DNA of 64,000 bases, from positions 248,001-312,000 of the forward strand of contig CALVED010000002.1 of NCBI GenBank assembly GCA_944326485.1, given 5' to 3'. This document shows, piece by piece, positions 17,188 through 25,312 of the stretch (the first letter of the stretch is position 1; every line of letters begins with the position of its first letter). The position numbers and the translations under genes were made by a program. The DNA comes from Candidatus Gastranaerophilales bacterium (GTDB lineage: Bacteria > Cyanobacteriota > Vampirovibrionia > Gastranaerophilales > Gastranaerophilaceae). The notes beneath the pieces were generated by a model. The model made no database searches. It was not told the origin of the DNA and saw nothing but the letters and a program-made list of their open reading frames with translations.

Positions 17188-18156
17188 ATGAAAAAATTGT
17201 TTGAAGTTAAAAAACTAAATATGCACTATCCTGTATTAGACGGATTAATGGGAAATATAAAAGGATATGTGTATGCTTTAAATAATGTAGATTTAGATAT
17301 TTATGAAAATGAAATATTGGGACTTGTAGGAGAGTCGGGAAGCGGTAAATCTACATTAGGTAATTGTATTTTAAAATTAATTGTACCTACATCAGGAAAT
17401 GTTTTATATAATGGAACAGATATTTTAGGTAAAGATAAAAAAGAATTAAATAACTTTAGAAAAGAAGCACAATTAATATTCCAAAATCCTTATATGAGTC
17501 TTGATCCAAGGATGAAAATATATGACATATTAAAAGAGCCTTTTTTAATACATAAAATTAAAGATACAAAATTTATAAATGAAAAAATAGAAAAAATAAT
17601 TTCTTATACTGGATTATCAAAAGAAGTTTTAGACAGATATCCTCATGAATTTTCAGGTGGACAAAGACAAAGAATAGCAATAGCAAGAGCTATATTGTTA
17701 AACCCTAAATTTATAGTTGCAGATGAACCTGTGAGTGCTTTAGATGTAAGTATACAAGCTCAGATAGTTAACTTATTGTTAGAATTAAAAGAACATCTGA
17801 ATCTTACTATGTTATTTATTTCTCACGATTTAAGCATAATAAAATATATATCAGATAGAGTTGCAGTGATGTATTTAGGGGAAATTGTTGAGATAGCAGA
17901 GAAAAAAGAATTTTTTGAGAATCATAAACATCCATATTCACAAGCACTTTTAAATGCAGTACCTGTAATATCGGAAGATAAGAAAAATAAAAAAATAATA
18001 TTGCAAGGAGATATTCCCTCACCTCAAAATCCTCCAAAGGGGTGTAAATTTCATACAAGATGTCCTTATGCAATTGAAAAATGTAAAATAGAGCATCCTG
18101 AACTTTTAGATATAAATGAGAATCATAAAGTGAGATGTTTTCTTTGTAATCGGTAG
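17188..18156 (+). CDS. Oligopeptide/dipeptide ABC transporter ATP-binding protein (OppF/DppF type)
   Basis: ATPase subunit that powers peptide uptake. The 322-residue product has Walker A GESGSGKST (about 50), Q-loop LIFQNPYMSLDPR, signature FSGGQRQRIAIARA, Walker B FIVADEPVSALD and switch histidine in LFISHDLS. The C-terminal oligopeptide-type extension (about 270-322) carries cysteines in GCKFHTRCPYA, EKC and VRCFLC, typical of this subfamily. It is orphaned here: no permease, OppD partner or binding protein is in the window. With the neighbouring LD-carboxypeptidase it could serve murein-peptide uptake, but that is context only. A TATAAT box ends 7 nt before the ATG, so the transcript is probably leaderless. 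Confidence 0.92.
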   Translation: MKKLFEVKKLNMHYPVLDGLMGNIKGYVYALNNVDLDIYENEILGLVGESGSGKSTLGNCILKLIVPTSGNVLYNGTDILGKDKKELNNFRKEAQLIFQNPYMSLDPRMKIYDILKEPFLIHKIKDTKFINEKIEKIISYTGLSKEVLDRYPHEFSGGQRQRIAIARAILLNPKFIVADEPVSALDVSIQAQIVNLLLELKEHLNLTMLFISHDLSIIKYISDRVAVMYLGEIVEIAEKKEFFENHKHPYSQALLNAVPVISEDKKNKKIILQGDIPSPQNPPKGCKFHTRCPYAIEKCKIEHPELLDINENHKVRCFLCNR

Positions 18157-18166
18157 ATTGGCTTAT

Positions 18167-18205
18167 AAAAATACACTATAAGTTGAAAGTGTGCTTTTAG
18201 AGAAA
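18167..18205 (+). repeat. Dispersed intergenic repeat, copy G (diverged)
   Basis: Core ACTATAAGTTGAAAGTGTG with AAAA...TTTT flanks, immediately after the stop codon of the oppF-like gene. It is shorter and more diverged than copies A-D. Confidence 0.5.
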
Positions 18206-18253
18206 ATTAAAAAATCGAGAGAATATTTTCTGGTTAAAAAAAATGATTTAGTG

Positions 18254-18259
18254 TAAAAT
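18254..18259 (+). promoter_or_regulatory. -10 box for leaderless mlaE
   Basis: TAAAAT ends 6 nt before the mlaE ATG at 18266, with no Shine-Dalgarno. The -35 is weak. Confidence 0.5.
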
Positions 18260-18265
18260 ACTTTT

Positions 18266-19078
18266 ATGGCAAAAATGCACACATATATACAACAAACAAT
18301 TACTTATAGAGTGGCTCTTATCTTTGTACAACATGTAAGAGAGTTTTTTGAAACTTTTGGAGATATTGCATATAGGTTCTATCAAGTTATAAAATACATA
18401 TTAACATTTCAAATAAACTTTAGACAATTAATAGAACAATCATCAAGATTTGCAGTTGATTCTCTTCCTATAACACTTTCAATTGTAGCCATGACGGCAA
18501 TAATTTTAGCTATGCAAATAGCCCCTGAAATGGTAAAACAGGGTGGGAAAGATTATATCGGTTTACTTGTTGCCCTTACAATGGTCAGAGAAGTTGGTGT
18601 AATAATGTCAGGTTTTGCTATTATATCAATGATTGGTTCTTCTCAGGCAAGTGAACTTGCAACAATGAGAGTAACAGAACAAATTGATGCTATGAAAGTA
18701 TTGAAAGTATCACCATTTAAATATTTATTTTTACCAAGAGTCTTGGCAGGATTTATAATGATGCCTTTTGTAGTAATAATATCCTCTGCATTGGGAATAT
18801 TAGCCGGCGGTATAACTGCAATGGTAGCTGCTAAGGATGTTACTTGGCTTTGTTATATTACTTCAGTATGGCATGGACTATATATAAGAGATATTAATAT
18901 AATGTTGTTAAAATCCGCCTGCTTTGGAGGTTGTATAAGTTTAGTCAGTTCAAGCTGCGGATATGATGCAAAAGGCGGGGCGAAAGGTGTTGGTATTGCT
19001 ACAACAAAGGCTGTTGTTTGGTCATTTGTGGCTATTGTTATAATAGACTGTATATTTGCAGTTGCTTTTTATTTTTAA
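18266..19078 (+). CDS. mlaE: MlaE-type lipid ABC transporter permease
   Basis: Inner-membrane permease of the MCE/Mla phospholipid transport system, working with the ATPase and MCE protein encoded next. The 270-residue product has a short N-terminal amphipathic region followed by about five hydrophobic helices. The conserved core is visible in TMVREVGVIMSGFAIISMIGSSQASELATMRVTEQIDAM and LPRVLAGFIMMPF, the EQIDA motif being diagnostic. The presence of this system implies an outer membrane. The ATG follows a TAAAAT box by 6 nt. It is the first gene of an operon: mlaF begins 14 bp after its stop. Confidence 0.93.
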   Translation: MAKMHTYIQQTITYRVALIFVQHVREFFETFGDIAYRFYQVIKYILTFQINFRQLIEQSSRFAVDSLPITLSIVAMTAIILAMQIAPEMVKQGGKDYIGLLVALTMVREVGVIMSGFAIISMIGSSQASELATMRVTEQIDAMKVLKVSPFKYLFLPRVLAGFIMMPFVVIISSALGILAGGITAMVAAKDVTWLCYITSVWHGLYIRDINIMLLKSACFGGCISLVSSSCGYDAKGGAKGVGIATTKAVVWSFVAIVIIDCIFAVAFYF

Positions 19079-19092
19079 AGAAGGTTTTAAGT

Positions 19093-19821
19093 ATGTCGAT
19101 AACAGTGCGAAATTTAACTAAAGAATTTGATGGGAGAAAGGTGCTTGATAATATTTCTTTCTCGGTTGAACAAGGAGAGATACTTTCTATAGTAGGGTTT
19201 AGCGGCTCTGGGAAAAGTACAATCCTAAAGATATTATGTGGATTATTGACTCCGGATTCGGGTGTTATCGATATTGAAGATGGCGATGTGGCAATGGTTT
19301 TTCAGTATTCTGCATTATTTGATTCTTTAAATGTATTTGATAATATTTCATTTGCTCTACAGGAAAGAAAAGAATTTAAAAATAAATATACAAAAGAGCA
19401 ATTAAAAGAAATAGTGGCAAAGAGCCTTGAGACAGTTGGGCTTGAAGGAATTGAAGATAAATATCCGCATGAGCTTTCAGGTGGTATGCAAAAAAGAGTA
19501 AGTTTAGCCAGAGCAATAGTTACAAAACCACAATACATATTATATGATGAACCTACTGCAGGTTTGGATCCTGTAGCATCAACAGTTATTGAAAACTATA
19601 TTTTAAGACTAAGAGATGAAACAAAAGCAACATCAATAGTTGTAACTCATCAAATGTCAACTATTACAAGATGTTCCGATAAAGTTATAATGCTTTATGA
19701 CGGACATATAGTATTTAGAGGAACACCTAAAGATTTATTGAAGCAGGATAATCCATATACAAAACAATTTGTATCAGCATCAATTGAAGGACCTATGAAA
19801 ATTGCTGCTTCTGGTTTTTAA
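19093..19821 (+). CDS. mlaF: MlaF-type ABC transporter ATP-binding protein
   Basis: ATPase of the MCE lipid transporter. From ATG 19093 (MSITVRNLTKEF) the protein is about 242 residues: Walker A GFSGSGKST, Q-loop FQYSALFDSLNVFDN, signature LSGGMQKRVSLARA, Walker B YILYDEPTAGLD and H-loop VVTHQMST. The FQ-S-ALFDS-tv-N Q-loop is typical of MlaF. An in-frame GTG at 19018 would overlap mlaE by 61 bp and add an implausible cysteine-rich head; the ATG at 19093 has AGAAGG upstream and is preferred. mlaD follows after 37 bp with its own Shine-Dalgarno. Confidence 0.93.
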   Translation: MSITVRNLTKEFDGRKVLDNISFSVEQGEILSIVGFSGSGKSTILKILCGLLTPDSGVIDIEDGDVAMVFQYSALFDSLNVFDNISFALQERKEFKNKYTKEQLKEIVAKSLETVGLEGIEDKYPHELSGGMQKRVSLARAIVTKPQYILYDEPTAGLDPVASTVIENYILRLRDETKATSIVVTHQMSTITRCSDKVIMLYDGHIVFRGTPKDLLKQDNPYTKQFVSASIEGPMKIAASGF

Positions 19822-19858
19822 TTTTTTATTGTAAAATGTATTTAAAAAGAGGAGTAAT

Positions 19859-21217
19859 ATGAAATTCTCATCATCATTTAAAGTCGGAATACTGGCATTA
19901 TCAGCAATAATTATATTATTGTTTACGGTTTTATGGGTAAAAGGTAAAGCTTTATCAAGTGCGGAAAGGTTAACTGTTAATTTTAAAGATGTAAATGGAA
20001 TGAGAGCCGGAAGCGGCGTTCAAATGATGGGTGTTAGAATTGGGCAGGTTGAAGAGATAAAGCCTAAAATTAATCTTGACGATAGTTATGTTGAAGTAAA
20101 ATTTGTTATAACAGAGCCAAATGTTGAAATTCCCAAGGCTTCTGAAATTTCTATACAACAATCAGGCATTATAGGTGAACAATTTCTTGAAATAACTCCG
20201 CCTAAAGAAAGAACTATTTATATTCCTGAAGATGATAAATCAAAAATTCTTCATTCGGATGATAAAGTTCAATTGAAATTAGATGGCAAATATTATGATG
20301 TTGGTTTGATAAAAAAAATAGAAATAGTTGAAACAAATTTACTTCCTATTTTAATAAAAGAAAATATAAGTACAAAAAATGCATATAAAATAAAATACAT
20401 TATAGATTTGCCGGGTTTGATTTTACCTGATCAAATAGAAGGTGTTATAGTAAAGGAAAATAAAGCTGAAAAATTAAGATTAATACCAAAAGAGAAAATA
20501 GAAATACCATATCCTGTTACAAAATATCCGTATACGGTAATAGAACCAATGAGAATTGCTGATTTTCTTGAACTTCAATATAGAAGTGCAGAATCGTTAG
20601 TTGAAACTAACGAAAGGATATCTTTATTATTATCAGATGATGTTATAGGAGATTTAAAACAGACTGCAATTAATGTAAATGAATTAACAGATAAAGCAAA
20701 TGTCACTATGGCTAAAGCACAGGAACTTATAGAATTATCTAAAGTGGAACTTGAAATGCTTTCTGATAATGCAAATAAATTGGCAGACAGATTACTAGTT
20801 CTTACCGATAATATTAATAAAATAGCTGGTAATGAAGAATTTGTAAATAACGTTGCAAATGCCACGAAATCTTTTGAAAGGTTATCTAATAATGTATCTT
20901 CTTTGCTTGAAGATCCTACAACTAAAACTACACTGGCAAATATAGATATAACTGCCAAAAATATAGCTGAGCTTTCAAGTTACATTAATGATATGTCAAA
21001 GGATGCACAATTAAAAAGTTATATAAAGGAATCTGTTGTAAAATTGAATACAGCATTAGACAAGTTAACAGTTACACTTGATACTGTTAATTATGCAACA
21101 GAGGATGAGGAAAAACTTAAACAAACTATGGATGATATAAATGCTACATCAGAAAATCTTAGGAAATTTTCTGAAAAATTAAATAAAAGATTTCTACTTT
21201 TCAGATTAATGTTCTAG
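19859..21217 (+). CDS. mlaD: MCE-domain lipid transport protein (MlaD-like), long form
   Basis: Membrane-anchored periplasmic lipid-binding subunit of the MCE transporter. The 452-residue product has an N-terminal membrane anchor (about 8-27, KVGILALSAIIILLFTVLWV), then the MCE domain (about 38-118) with GMRAGSGVQMMGVRIGQVEEI and the SGIIGEQFLEI strand. It is far longer than the E. coli protein: after the MCE fold come an additional beta-rich segment and a long helical C-terminus (about 235-440) rich in N, L, T and A, of a tubular coiled-coil type seen in long MCE proteins. GAGG precedes the ATG. lpxK follows 7 bp after the stop, joining lipid transport and lipid A synthesis in one operon. 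Confidence 0.92.
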   Translation: MKFSSSFKVGILALSAIIILLFTVLWVKGKALSSAERLTVNFKDVNGMRAGSGVQMMGVRIGQVEEIKPKINLDDSYVEVKFVITEPNVEIPKASEISIQQSGIIGEQFLEITPPKERTIYIPEDDKSKILHSDDKVQLKLDGKYYDVGLIKKIEIVETNLLPILIKENISTKNAYKIKYIIDLPGLILPDQIEGVIVKENKAEKLRLIPKEKIEIPYPVTKYPYTVIEPMRIADFLELQYRSAESLVETNERISLLLSDDVIGDLKQTAINVNELTDKANVTMAKAQELIELSKVELEMLSDNANKLADRLLVLTDNINKIAGNEEFVNNVANATKSFERLSNNVSSLLEDPTTKTTLANIDITAKNIAELSSYINDMSKDAQLKSYIKESVVKLNTALDKLTVTLDTVNYATEDEEKLKQTMDDINATSENLRKFSEKLNKRFLLFRLMF

Positions 21218-21224
21218 GACAATT

Positions 21225-22289
21225 ATGAAACTTCTAATATCAAAGATACATTATAAAAAGAAATTAAGTATTTATGAAAAATTAATTTTTTATGTACTAA
21301 AGTTTCTAAGTATATTTTATGCTTTCGTAGTAGAGATAAGAAATAAATTATACGATAAAAAGATATTTCGTTCATACAGTTCAAAAGCATTTGTAATATC
21401 AATAGGAAATATTACAACCGGTGGTGTTGGTAAAACGCCGTTTACTGTTGAAGTTGCAAAATATTTCTTGGCATTAAATAAAAAAGTAGGAATAATATCA
21501 AGAGGATATGGAGCTAAATTATCAAATAAAGAACCAAATCTTATTTCAGATGGTTCAGGTGCATTGTTAAAAGCTGATTTGGCTGGGGATGAACCTGTAT
21601 GGATTAGTGATAATTGTAGAGGAGCTTATGTTGTAACTTGCAGAAGCAGAATAAAAGCTGAAAGATTTCTTATGAAAAAATTTCATCCAGATGTAATTAT
21701 ACTTGATGATGCTTTTCAGCATAGAAAGATTAAGCGAGATCTAGATATTGTACTAGTAGATGCTAAAAATAAATTTGGTAATGCTAATGTACTTCCGGCC
21801 GGTCCTTTAAGAGAATCTTTGAATTCAATATCAAGAGCGGATAAAATGGTTGTTGTAAACAAAGGTTTTGAGATAGAAAAGGCATTAAAGTTTTGTGATT
21901 ACTTGAAAAATAGATATAAGAAAGAGATATATTTATGTAAAATAGTACCAGACAGTATTTATAATATACTAGATGGTTCAAAATTACCTGAAGGCAATAA
22001 TATAATGGCTTTTTCTGCAATAGGACAACCTTCTGGTTTTTATGAATTTTTAAAACAAGATTATAAGCTTATTGCTGTTCTTGAATTTGAAGATCATCAT
22101 AATTATGATAAATCAGATATTTCAAAAATTATTGAATTTGCACAAGAAGAAAATATTGAAAATATAGTAACAACAGAAAAAGATGCTGTTAAAATTATAG
22201 ATATTATAAAAGATGTAGATATGCCTGTAAAATTTTATGCATTAAGATTAAATGCATTAGTTGATATAAAGGAAATAATAGGTGAGTAA
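21225..22289 (+). CDS. lpxK: Tetraacyldisaccharide 4'-kinase
   Basis: Phosphorylates the 4' position of the tetraacyldisaccharide lipid A precursor at the inner membrane, using ATP. The 354-residue product has an N-terminal hydrophobic helix (about 20-40) that anchors it, and the LpxK P-loop ISIGNITTGGVGKTPFTVEV (about 63-82). Further family blocks are IISRGYGAK, GDEPVWI, and the acidic LDDAFQHRKIKRDLDIVLVD; the C-terminal region has FEDHHNYDKSDI and TTEKDAVKI. Its presence shows that this organism makes lipid A and therefore has an outer membrane. It is 7 bp after mlaD and overlaps the glycosyltransferase by 8 bp. Confidence 0.94.
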   Translation: MKLLISKIHYKKKLSIYEKLIFYVLKFLSIFYAFVVEIRNKLYDKKIFRSYSSKAFVISIGNITTGGVGKTPFTVEVAKYFLALNKKVGIISRGYGAKLSNKEPNLISDGSGALLKADLAGDEPVWISDNCRGAYVVTCRSRIKAERFLMKKFHPDVIILDDAFQHRKIKRDLDIVLVDAKNKFGNANVLPAGPLRESLNSISRADKMVVVNKGFEIEKALKFCDYLKNRYKKEIYLCKIVPDSIYNILDGSKLPEGNNIMAFSAIGQPSGFYEFLKQDYKLIAVLEFEDHHNYDKSDISKIIEFAQEENIENIVTTEKDAVKIIDIIKDVDMPVKFYALRLNALVDIKEIIGE

Positions 22290-23331
22290 GAAAATATTAG
22301 TTGTGAGATATAGATTTATAGGTGATATGATTCTTACAGTACCTTTTTTGCGTAATTTAAGGTACATATATCCTGATGCACAAATAGATATGCTTGTTTC
22401 GCCAAATTCCGGAGAGGTAATAGAAGATTGTCCTTACGTAAATAATTTTATATATTTTGATACAACAAGAAAACATAAATATGAAAAAGGTAAAGGAAAG
22501 AAAAAGTCATTTTGGAGCTATGTTTTAGAGCTAAGGAAAAACAAATATGATAAAGCATATGTTTTGAAACGTTCATTATCAAGTGCTTTGTTATGCTATT
22601 TCGCAGGAATAAAAGAGAGAATAGGCTTTGATACTGAAAAAAGGGGTTTTCTTCTTACAAAAAAAGTTAATTATGATGAAACCAAGCATGAATCTTTATG
22701 TTTTTTAGATGTTTTAAAAGCAGAAGGTTTTAATATAAAAGATACTTATCTTGAAAATTGGATAAAAGAGGAAAATAAACAAAGAGTAAAACTGCTTTTT
22801 AAAGAAAATAATATAAATGATAATAATATAAAAGCTGTAGTAAATGTTACAGCAACAAATCAGGCAAAAGTATGGGATATTGTTAACTTTACAGAAGTGA
22901 TCGAATATATGTCTAATAAAAAAAATATACAGGTAATATATATTGGAGCACCATCGGATAAAAAAATATATGAAGAAATGCAATTTAAAAAAGAATTAAA
23001 AATAAAACCTGTAAATTTATGCGGACAGGTAACAATAAAAGACAGCTTAGCACTCTTAAAAGAAGTTGATTTTATATTAGGTAATGACTCAGGCACCCTA
23101 CATATGGCTTCATCCGTAGGAACTAAAGTAATAGGTTTATACGGTCCAATGCCTTTTGAAAAATGGAAAGCAATTGGAGATGGTAATATATTGCTAAAAG
23201 CAAATCTTCCATGTATTCCTTGTGCACTAAAAGGTAAATGTAAAAATAATTATGCTTGTATGAAATTAATAACAGTTGAACAGGTAAAAAAAGCAGTTGA
23301 TGAAATGATTGTTTTGTTAACTAAATCATAG
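22282..23331 (+). CDS. Glycosyltransferase family 9 (heptosyltransferase-like)
   Basis: Probably adds a heptose or related sugar to the lipopolysaccharide core on the cytosolic face of the inner membrane. The 349-residue GT-B protein begins with the family pattern KKILVVRYRFIGDMILTVPF and ends with the donor-binding block FILGNDSGTLHMASSVGTKVIGLYGP. A late cysteine cluster (CIPCALKGKCKNNYACMKLI) is commonly seen in this family. It starts at GTG 22282, overlapping lpxK by 8 bp, with GGAAA upstream. Its 3' end overlaps the convergent pilC-like gene by 11 bp. Heptose specificity is assumed from family tendency. Confidence 0.9.
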   Translation: MSKKILVVRYRFIGDMILTVPFLRNLRYIYPDAQIDMLVSPNSGEVIEDCPYVNNFIYFDTTRKHKYEKGKGKKKSFWSYVLELRKNKYDKAYVLKRSLSSALLCYFAGIKERIGFDTEKRGFLLTKKVNYDETKHESLCFLDVLKAEGFNIKDTYLENWIKEENKQRVKLLFKENNINDNNIKAVVNVTATNQAKVWDIVNFTEVIEYMSNKKNIQVIYIGAPSDKKIYEEMQFKKELKIKPVNLCGQVTIKDSLALLKEVDFILGNDSGTLHMASSVGTKVIGLYGPMPFEKWKAIGDGNILLKANLPCIPCALKGKCKNNYACMKLITVEQVKKAVDEMIVLLTKS

Positions 23332-24514
23332 AAAACAAACTATCATAATATCTTGTGTATCCGCTATATGCAATATAAGCAACAAATATTCCAATAATTA
23401 TTAATAACAAGGGTTCTATAATTTTAATAAATACCTTAATTTCTAAATCAAGTTTATTTTCGTAATCATCAGCTACTAATTTGAACATTTTATCAAGTTC
23501 CCCTGAATTTTCACCAGCTGAGATTTGCGATATTGCAAAGTCTGAAAAAACATTCGCAATATTAAATGCGGTTGAAATTGTACAGCCCTCAGAAATCATT
23601 TTAGCGGCTTTTTCAATTTTTTTGTTAACTTGCTTCATTTTAATAACAGAATTTGCAAGATATATTGCTTCAACAGGAGGAATTCCTGCATTATATGCTA
23701 ATGAAAGAATTAAAAAGAAACTTTGAAAATAATATTGTTTTAATAGTTTTGATATAATTTTTCCGGATTGAATAAAATTAATAATAATTTTTTTTGTTTT
23801 GTCATTTTTTAATAAAATATAAATTATTATTCCAAAAATAGCGAAGAATATAATAATTTTAATAATTGTAAATATAAAAAGAGACATAATAGTAGATTGA
23901 CAAATATCAGTACCTATCATATCAAAAATTTTAAAAATAAAAGAATGAAAGAAATATAATACAGCAATGGCTAAACAAAGAATAGAAAAAGGATAAGATA
24001 ATGAAGAAATTAAATTCCTTTTTATTTCATCTTCTTTTTTTATATTTTTTATTATTTCATATAATATTCTATCAAGTTTTCCTGTTTCTTCACCTGTAAA
24101 AATTAATGTTGTATAAGCTGGTCCTAATACATTTTTATAATGTTTCAAAGTTTCTTTTAGAGAATGATTTTTTTCTAATCCTTTTATTATTTGAAAGCAA
24201 AAACCTTTAATATTTAGATTTGAAGAAGACTTCATAATGGAATAAAAGATTTCACTTATTGAAATTCCTGCTTTATATTGTGAATAAAGAGCATTAAAGA
24301 ATTCAAGTTTTTCTTTTATGGAGAAAACTTTATCTTTTGATATATAATTATATTTTGGAATATTTTTGTTAATAGTAATAATTTCTGAAATTTCAATAAT
24401 AATTAAGTTTTTTTGTTTTAACTTATTTGCTGCATCTTCAATATTTAATGCATTAATGTTACCTGTTTTGAAAGTTCCTTTATTAGTTTTAACTTTATAA
24501 TAAAAATTTTTCAT
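23321..24514 (-). CDS. Type IV pilus / type II secretion inner-membrane platform protein (PilC/GspF)
   Basis: Polytopic platform protein that couples the assembly ATPase to pseudopilin or pilin polymerisation. The 397-residue product has the family's N-terminal cytoplasmic segment (FYYKVKTNKGTFKTGNI), then two repeated GspF domains. The first (about 65-190) includes FTGEETGKLDRIL and a hydrophobic pair; the second (about 255-385) includes SAGENSGELDKMF and the terminal helix PLLLIIIGIFVAYIAYSGY. No PilB, PilT, pilin or prepilin peptidase gene lies in the window, so it is an isolated copy. A TATAAT ends 7 nt before the ATG without a Shine-Dalgarno. It converges with the glycosyltransferase by an 11-bp overlap. 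Confidence 0.92.
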   Translation of the reverse strand: MKNFYYKVKTNKGTFKTGNINALNIEDAANKLKQKNLIIIEISEIITINKNIPKYNYISKDKVFSIKEKLEFFNALYSQYKAGISISEIFYSIMKSSSNLNIKGFCFQIIKGLEKNHSLKETLKHYKNVLGPAYTTLIFTGEETGKLDRILYEIIKNIKKEDEIKRNLISSLSYPFSILCLAIAVLYFFHSFIFKIFDMIGTDICQSTIMSLFIFTIIKIIIFFAIFGIIIYILLKNDKTKKIIINFIQSGKIISKLLKQYYFQSFFLILSLAYNAGIPPVEAIYLANSVIKMKQVNKKIEKAAKMISEGCTISTAFNIANVFSDFAISQISAGENSGELDKMFKLVADDYENKLDLEIKVFIKIIEPLLLIIIGIFVAYIAYSGYTRYYDSLFSMI

Positions 24515-24521
24515 ATTTTAT

Positions 24522-24527
24522 ATTATA
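24522..24527 (-). promoter_or_regulatory. -10 box for leaderless pilC/gspF
   Basis: Read on the minus strand, TATAAT ends 7 nt before the ATG at 24514. There is no Shine-Dalgarno. Confidence 0.55.
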
Positions 24528-24580
24528 TAGTATTATTTATAATTAAAAAAGGAATAATAGACAAAAAGAAAGAGATAATA

Positions 24581-25180
24581 ATGAAAAGTGCTTCGCATTT
24601 ATATTATATAGAAAGACAATGGTATGCCTTTGAAAAGAGATGTGAGACATTAGATTTAAACAGTTCGAAAAATATATTTTTAGGTGACTCAATAATAGAT
24701 ATGCTTAGTGTAGAAGACAATTTTGACGGAATAAATTTTGGTATATCCGGAGAAAAAATAAGCAATGCAAAGAAAAAAGTAAAATGTTTAACTAATCTTG
24801 ATAATAAAACAATAATATTAGCATATGGTGTAAATGATATACCAAGACATACAGATGAATTTATATCTGATTATGTAGAGTTAATAAATAATCTTAACTT
24901 TAATGGTGAAATATTAGTTCAATCAATATTGCCAATAGAAGAAGCTATTCATGAAATATATTGGGGATGTATAAAAACAAATTTTCAAATTAATGAATAT
25001 AATAATGCATTAAAAAAGATGTGTGAGACAAAAGACAAATGTACTTATATAGATGTAAGAAATTCTTTAACGGATGAGTTTGGTCAATTAAGAAGCGAGT
25101 TTCAGATAGGTGATGGAGTTCATCTGAATAAAAATGGATATTCTGTCTTGATAAAGAATTATTCAAAGTTTTTATTATGA
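24581..25180 (+). CDS. SGNH/GDSL-family hydrolase
   Basis: Probable esterase, acylhydrolase or carbohydrate deacetylase. The 199-residue product has the four SGNH blocks: IFLGDSIIDM (Ser, about residue 36), NFGISGEKI (Gly), LAYGVNDIP (Asn) and GDGVHLNKNGY (Asp/His, about 178-181). There is no signal peptide, so it is expected in the cytoplasm. GAGAT precedes the ATG. It is divergent from pilC and followed by its own terminator. The substrate cannot be read from the sequence; acetylated sugars or lysophospholipids are both common in this family. Confidence 0.88.
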   Translation: MKSASHLYYIERQWYAFEKRCETLDLNSSKNIFLGDSIIDMLSVEDNFDGINFGISGEKISNAKKKVKCLTNLDNKTIILAYGVNDIPRHTDEFISDYVELINNLNFNGEILVQSILPIEEAIHEIYWGCIKTNFQINEYNNALKKMCETKDKCTYIDVRNSLTDEFGQLRSEFQIGDGVHLNKNGYSVLIKNYSKFLL

Positions 25181-25200
25181 AAAAAACTTTATAAAAATTA

Positions 25201-25225
25201 TTCGAGAAAAACTTACAATAAACTG
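25201..25225 (+). repeat. Dispersed intergenic repeat, copy F (truncated)
   Basis: TTCGAGAAAAACTTACAATAAACTGAAA corresponds to the 5' half and core of the dispersed repeat; the 3' half is replaced by the adjoining terminator hairpin. It follows the stop codon of the SGNH hydrolase gene. Confidence 0.5.
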
Positions 25226-25253
25226 AAAAAAAGTTATTTTGTATAACTTTTTT
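25226..25253 (+). terminator. Rho-independent terminator after the SGNH hydrolase gene
   Basis: AAAAAAGTTAT (25227-25237) pairs with ATAACTTTTTT (25243-25253) around TTTGT; the right arm itself supplies the T-run. Confidence 0.75.
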
Positions 25254-25297
25254 CTAAAAAGAGAGTAATTAGAAAATGATACTATATTAAATTTTTG

Positions 25298-25306
25298 TGA
25301 TAGTAT
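25298..25306 (+). promoter_or_regulatory. Extended -10 promoter for leaderless ZIP transporter gene
   Basis: TGATAGTAT (TG-N-TAGTAT) ends 6 nt before the ATG at 25313. There is no Shine-Dalgarno. Confidence 0.45.
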
Positions 25307-25312
25307 ATTCGT

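Noticed and set aside
19018-19092. Upstream GTG start giving mlaF 25 extra residues
   Set aside because: It would overlap mlaE by 61 bp and add a cysteine-rich head; ATG 19093 has a Shine-Dalgarno and aligns with the family.
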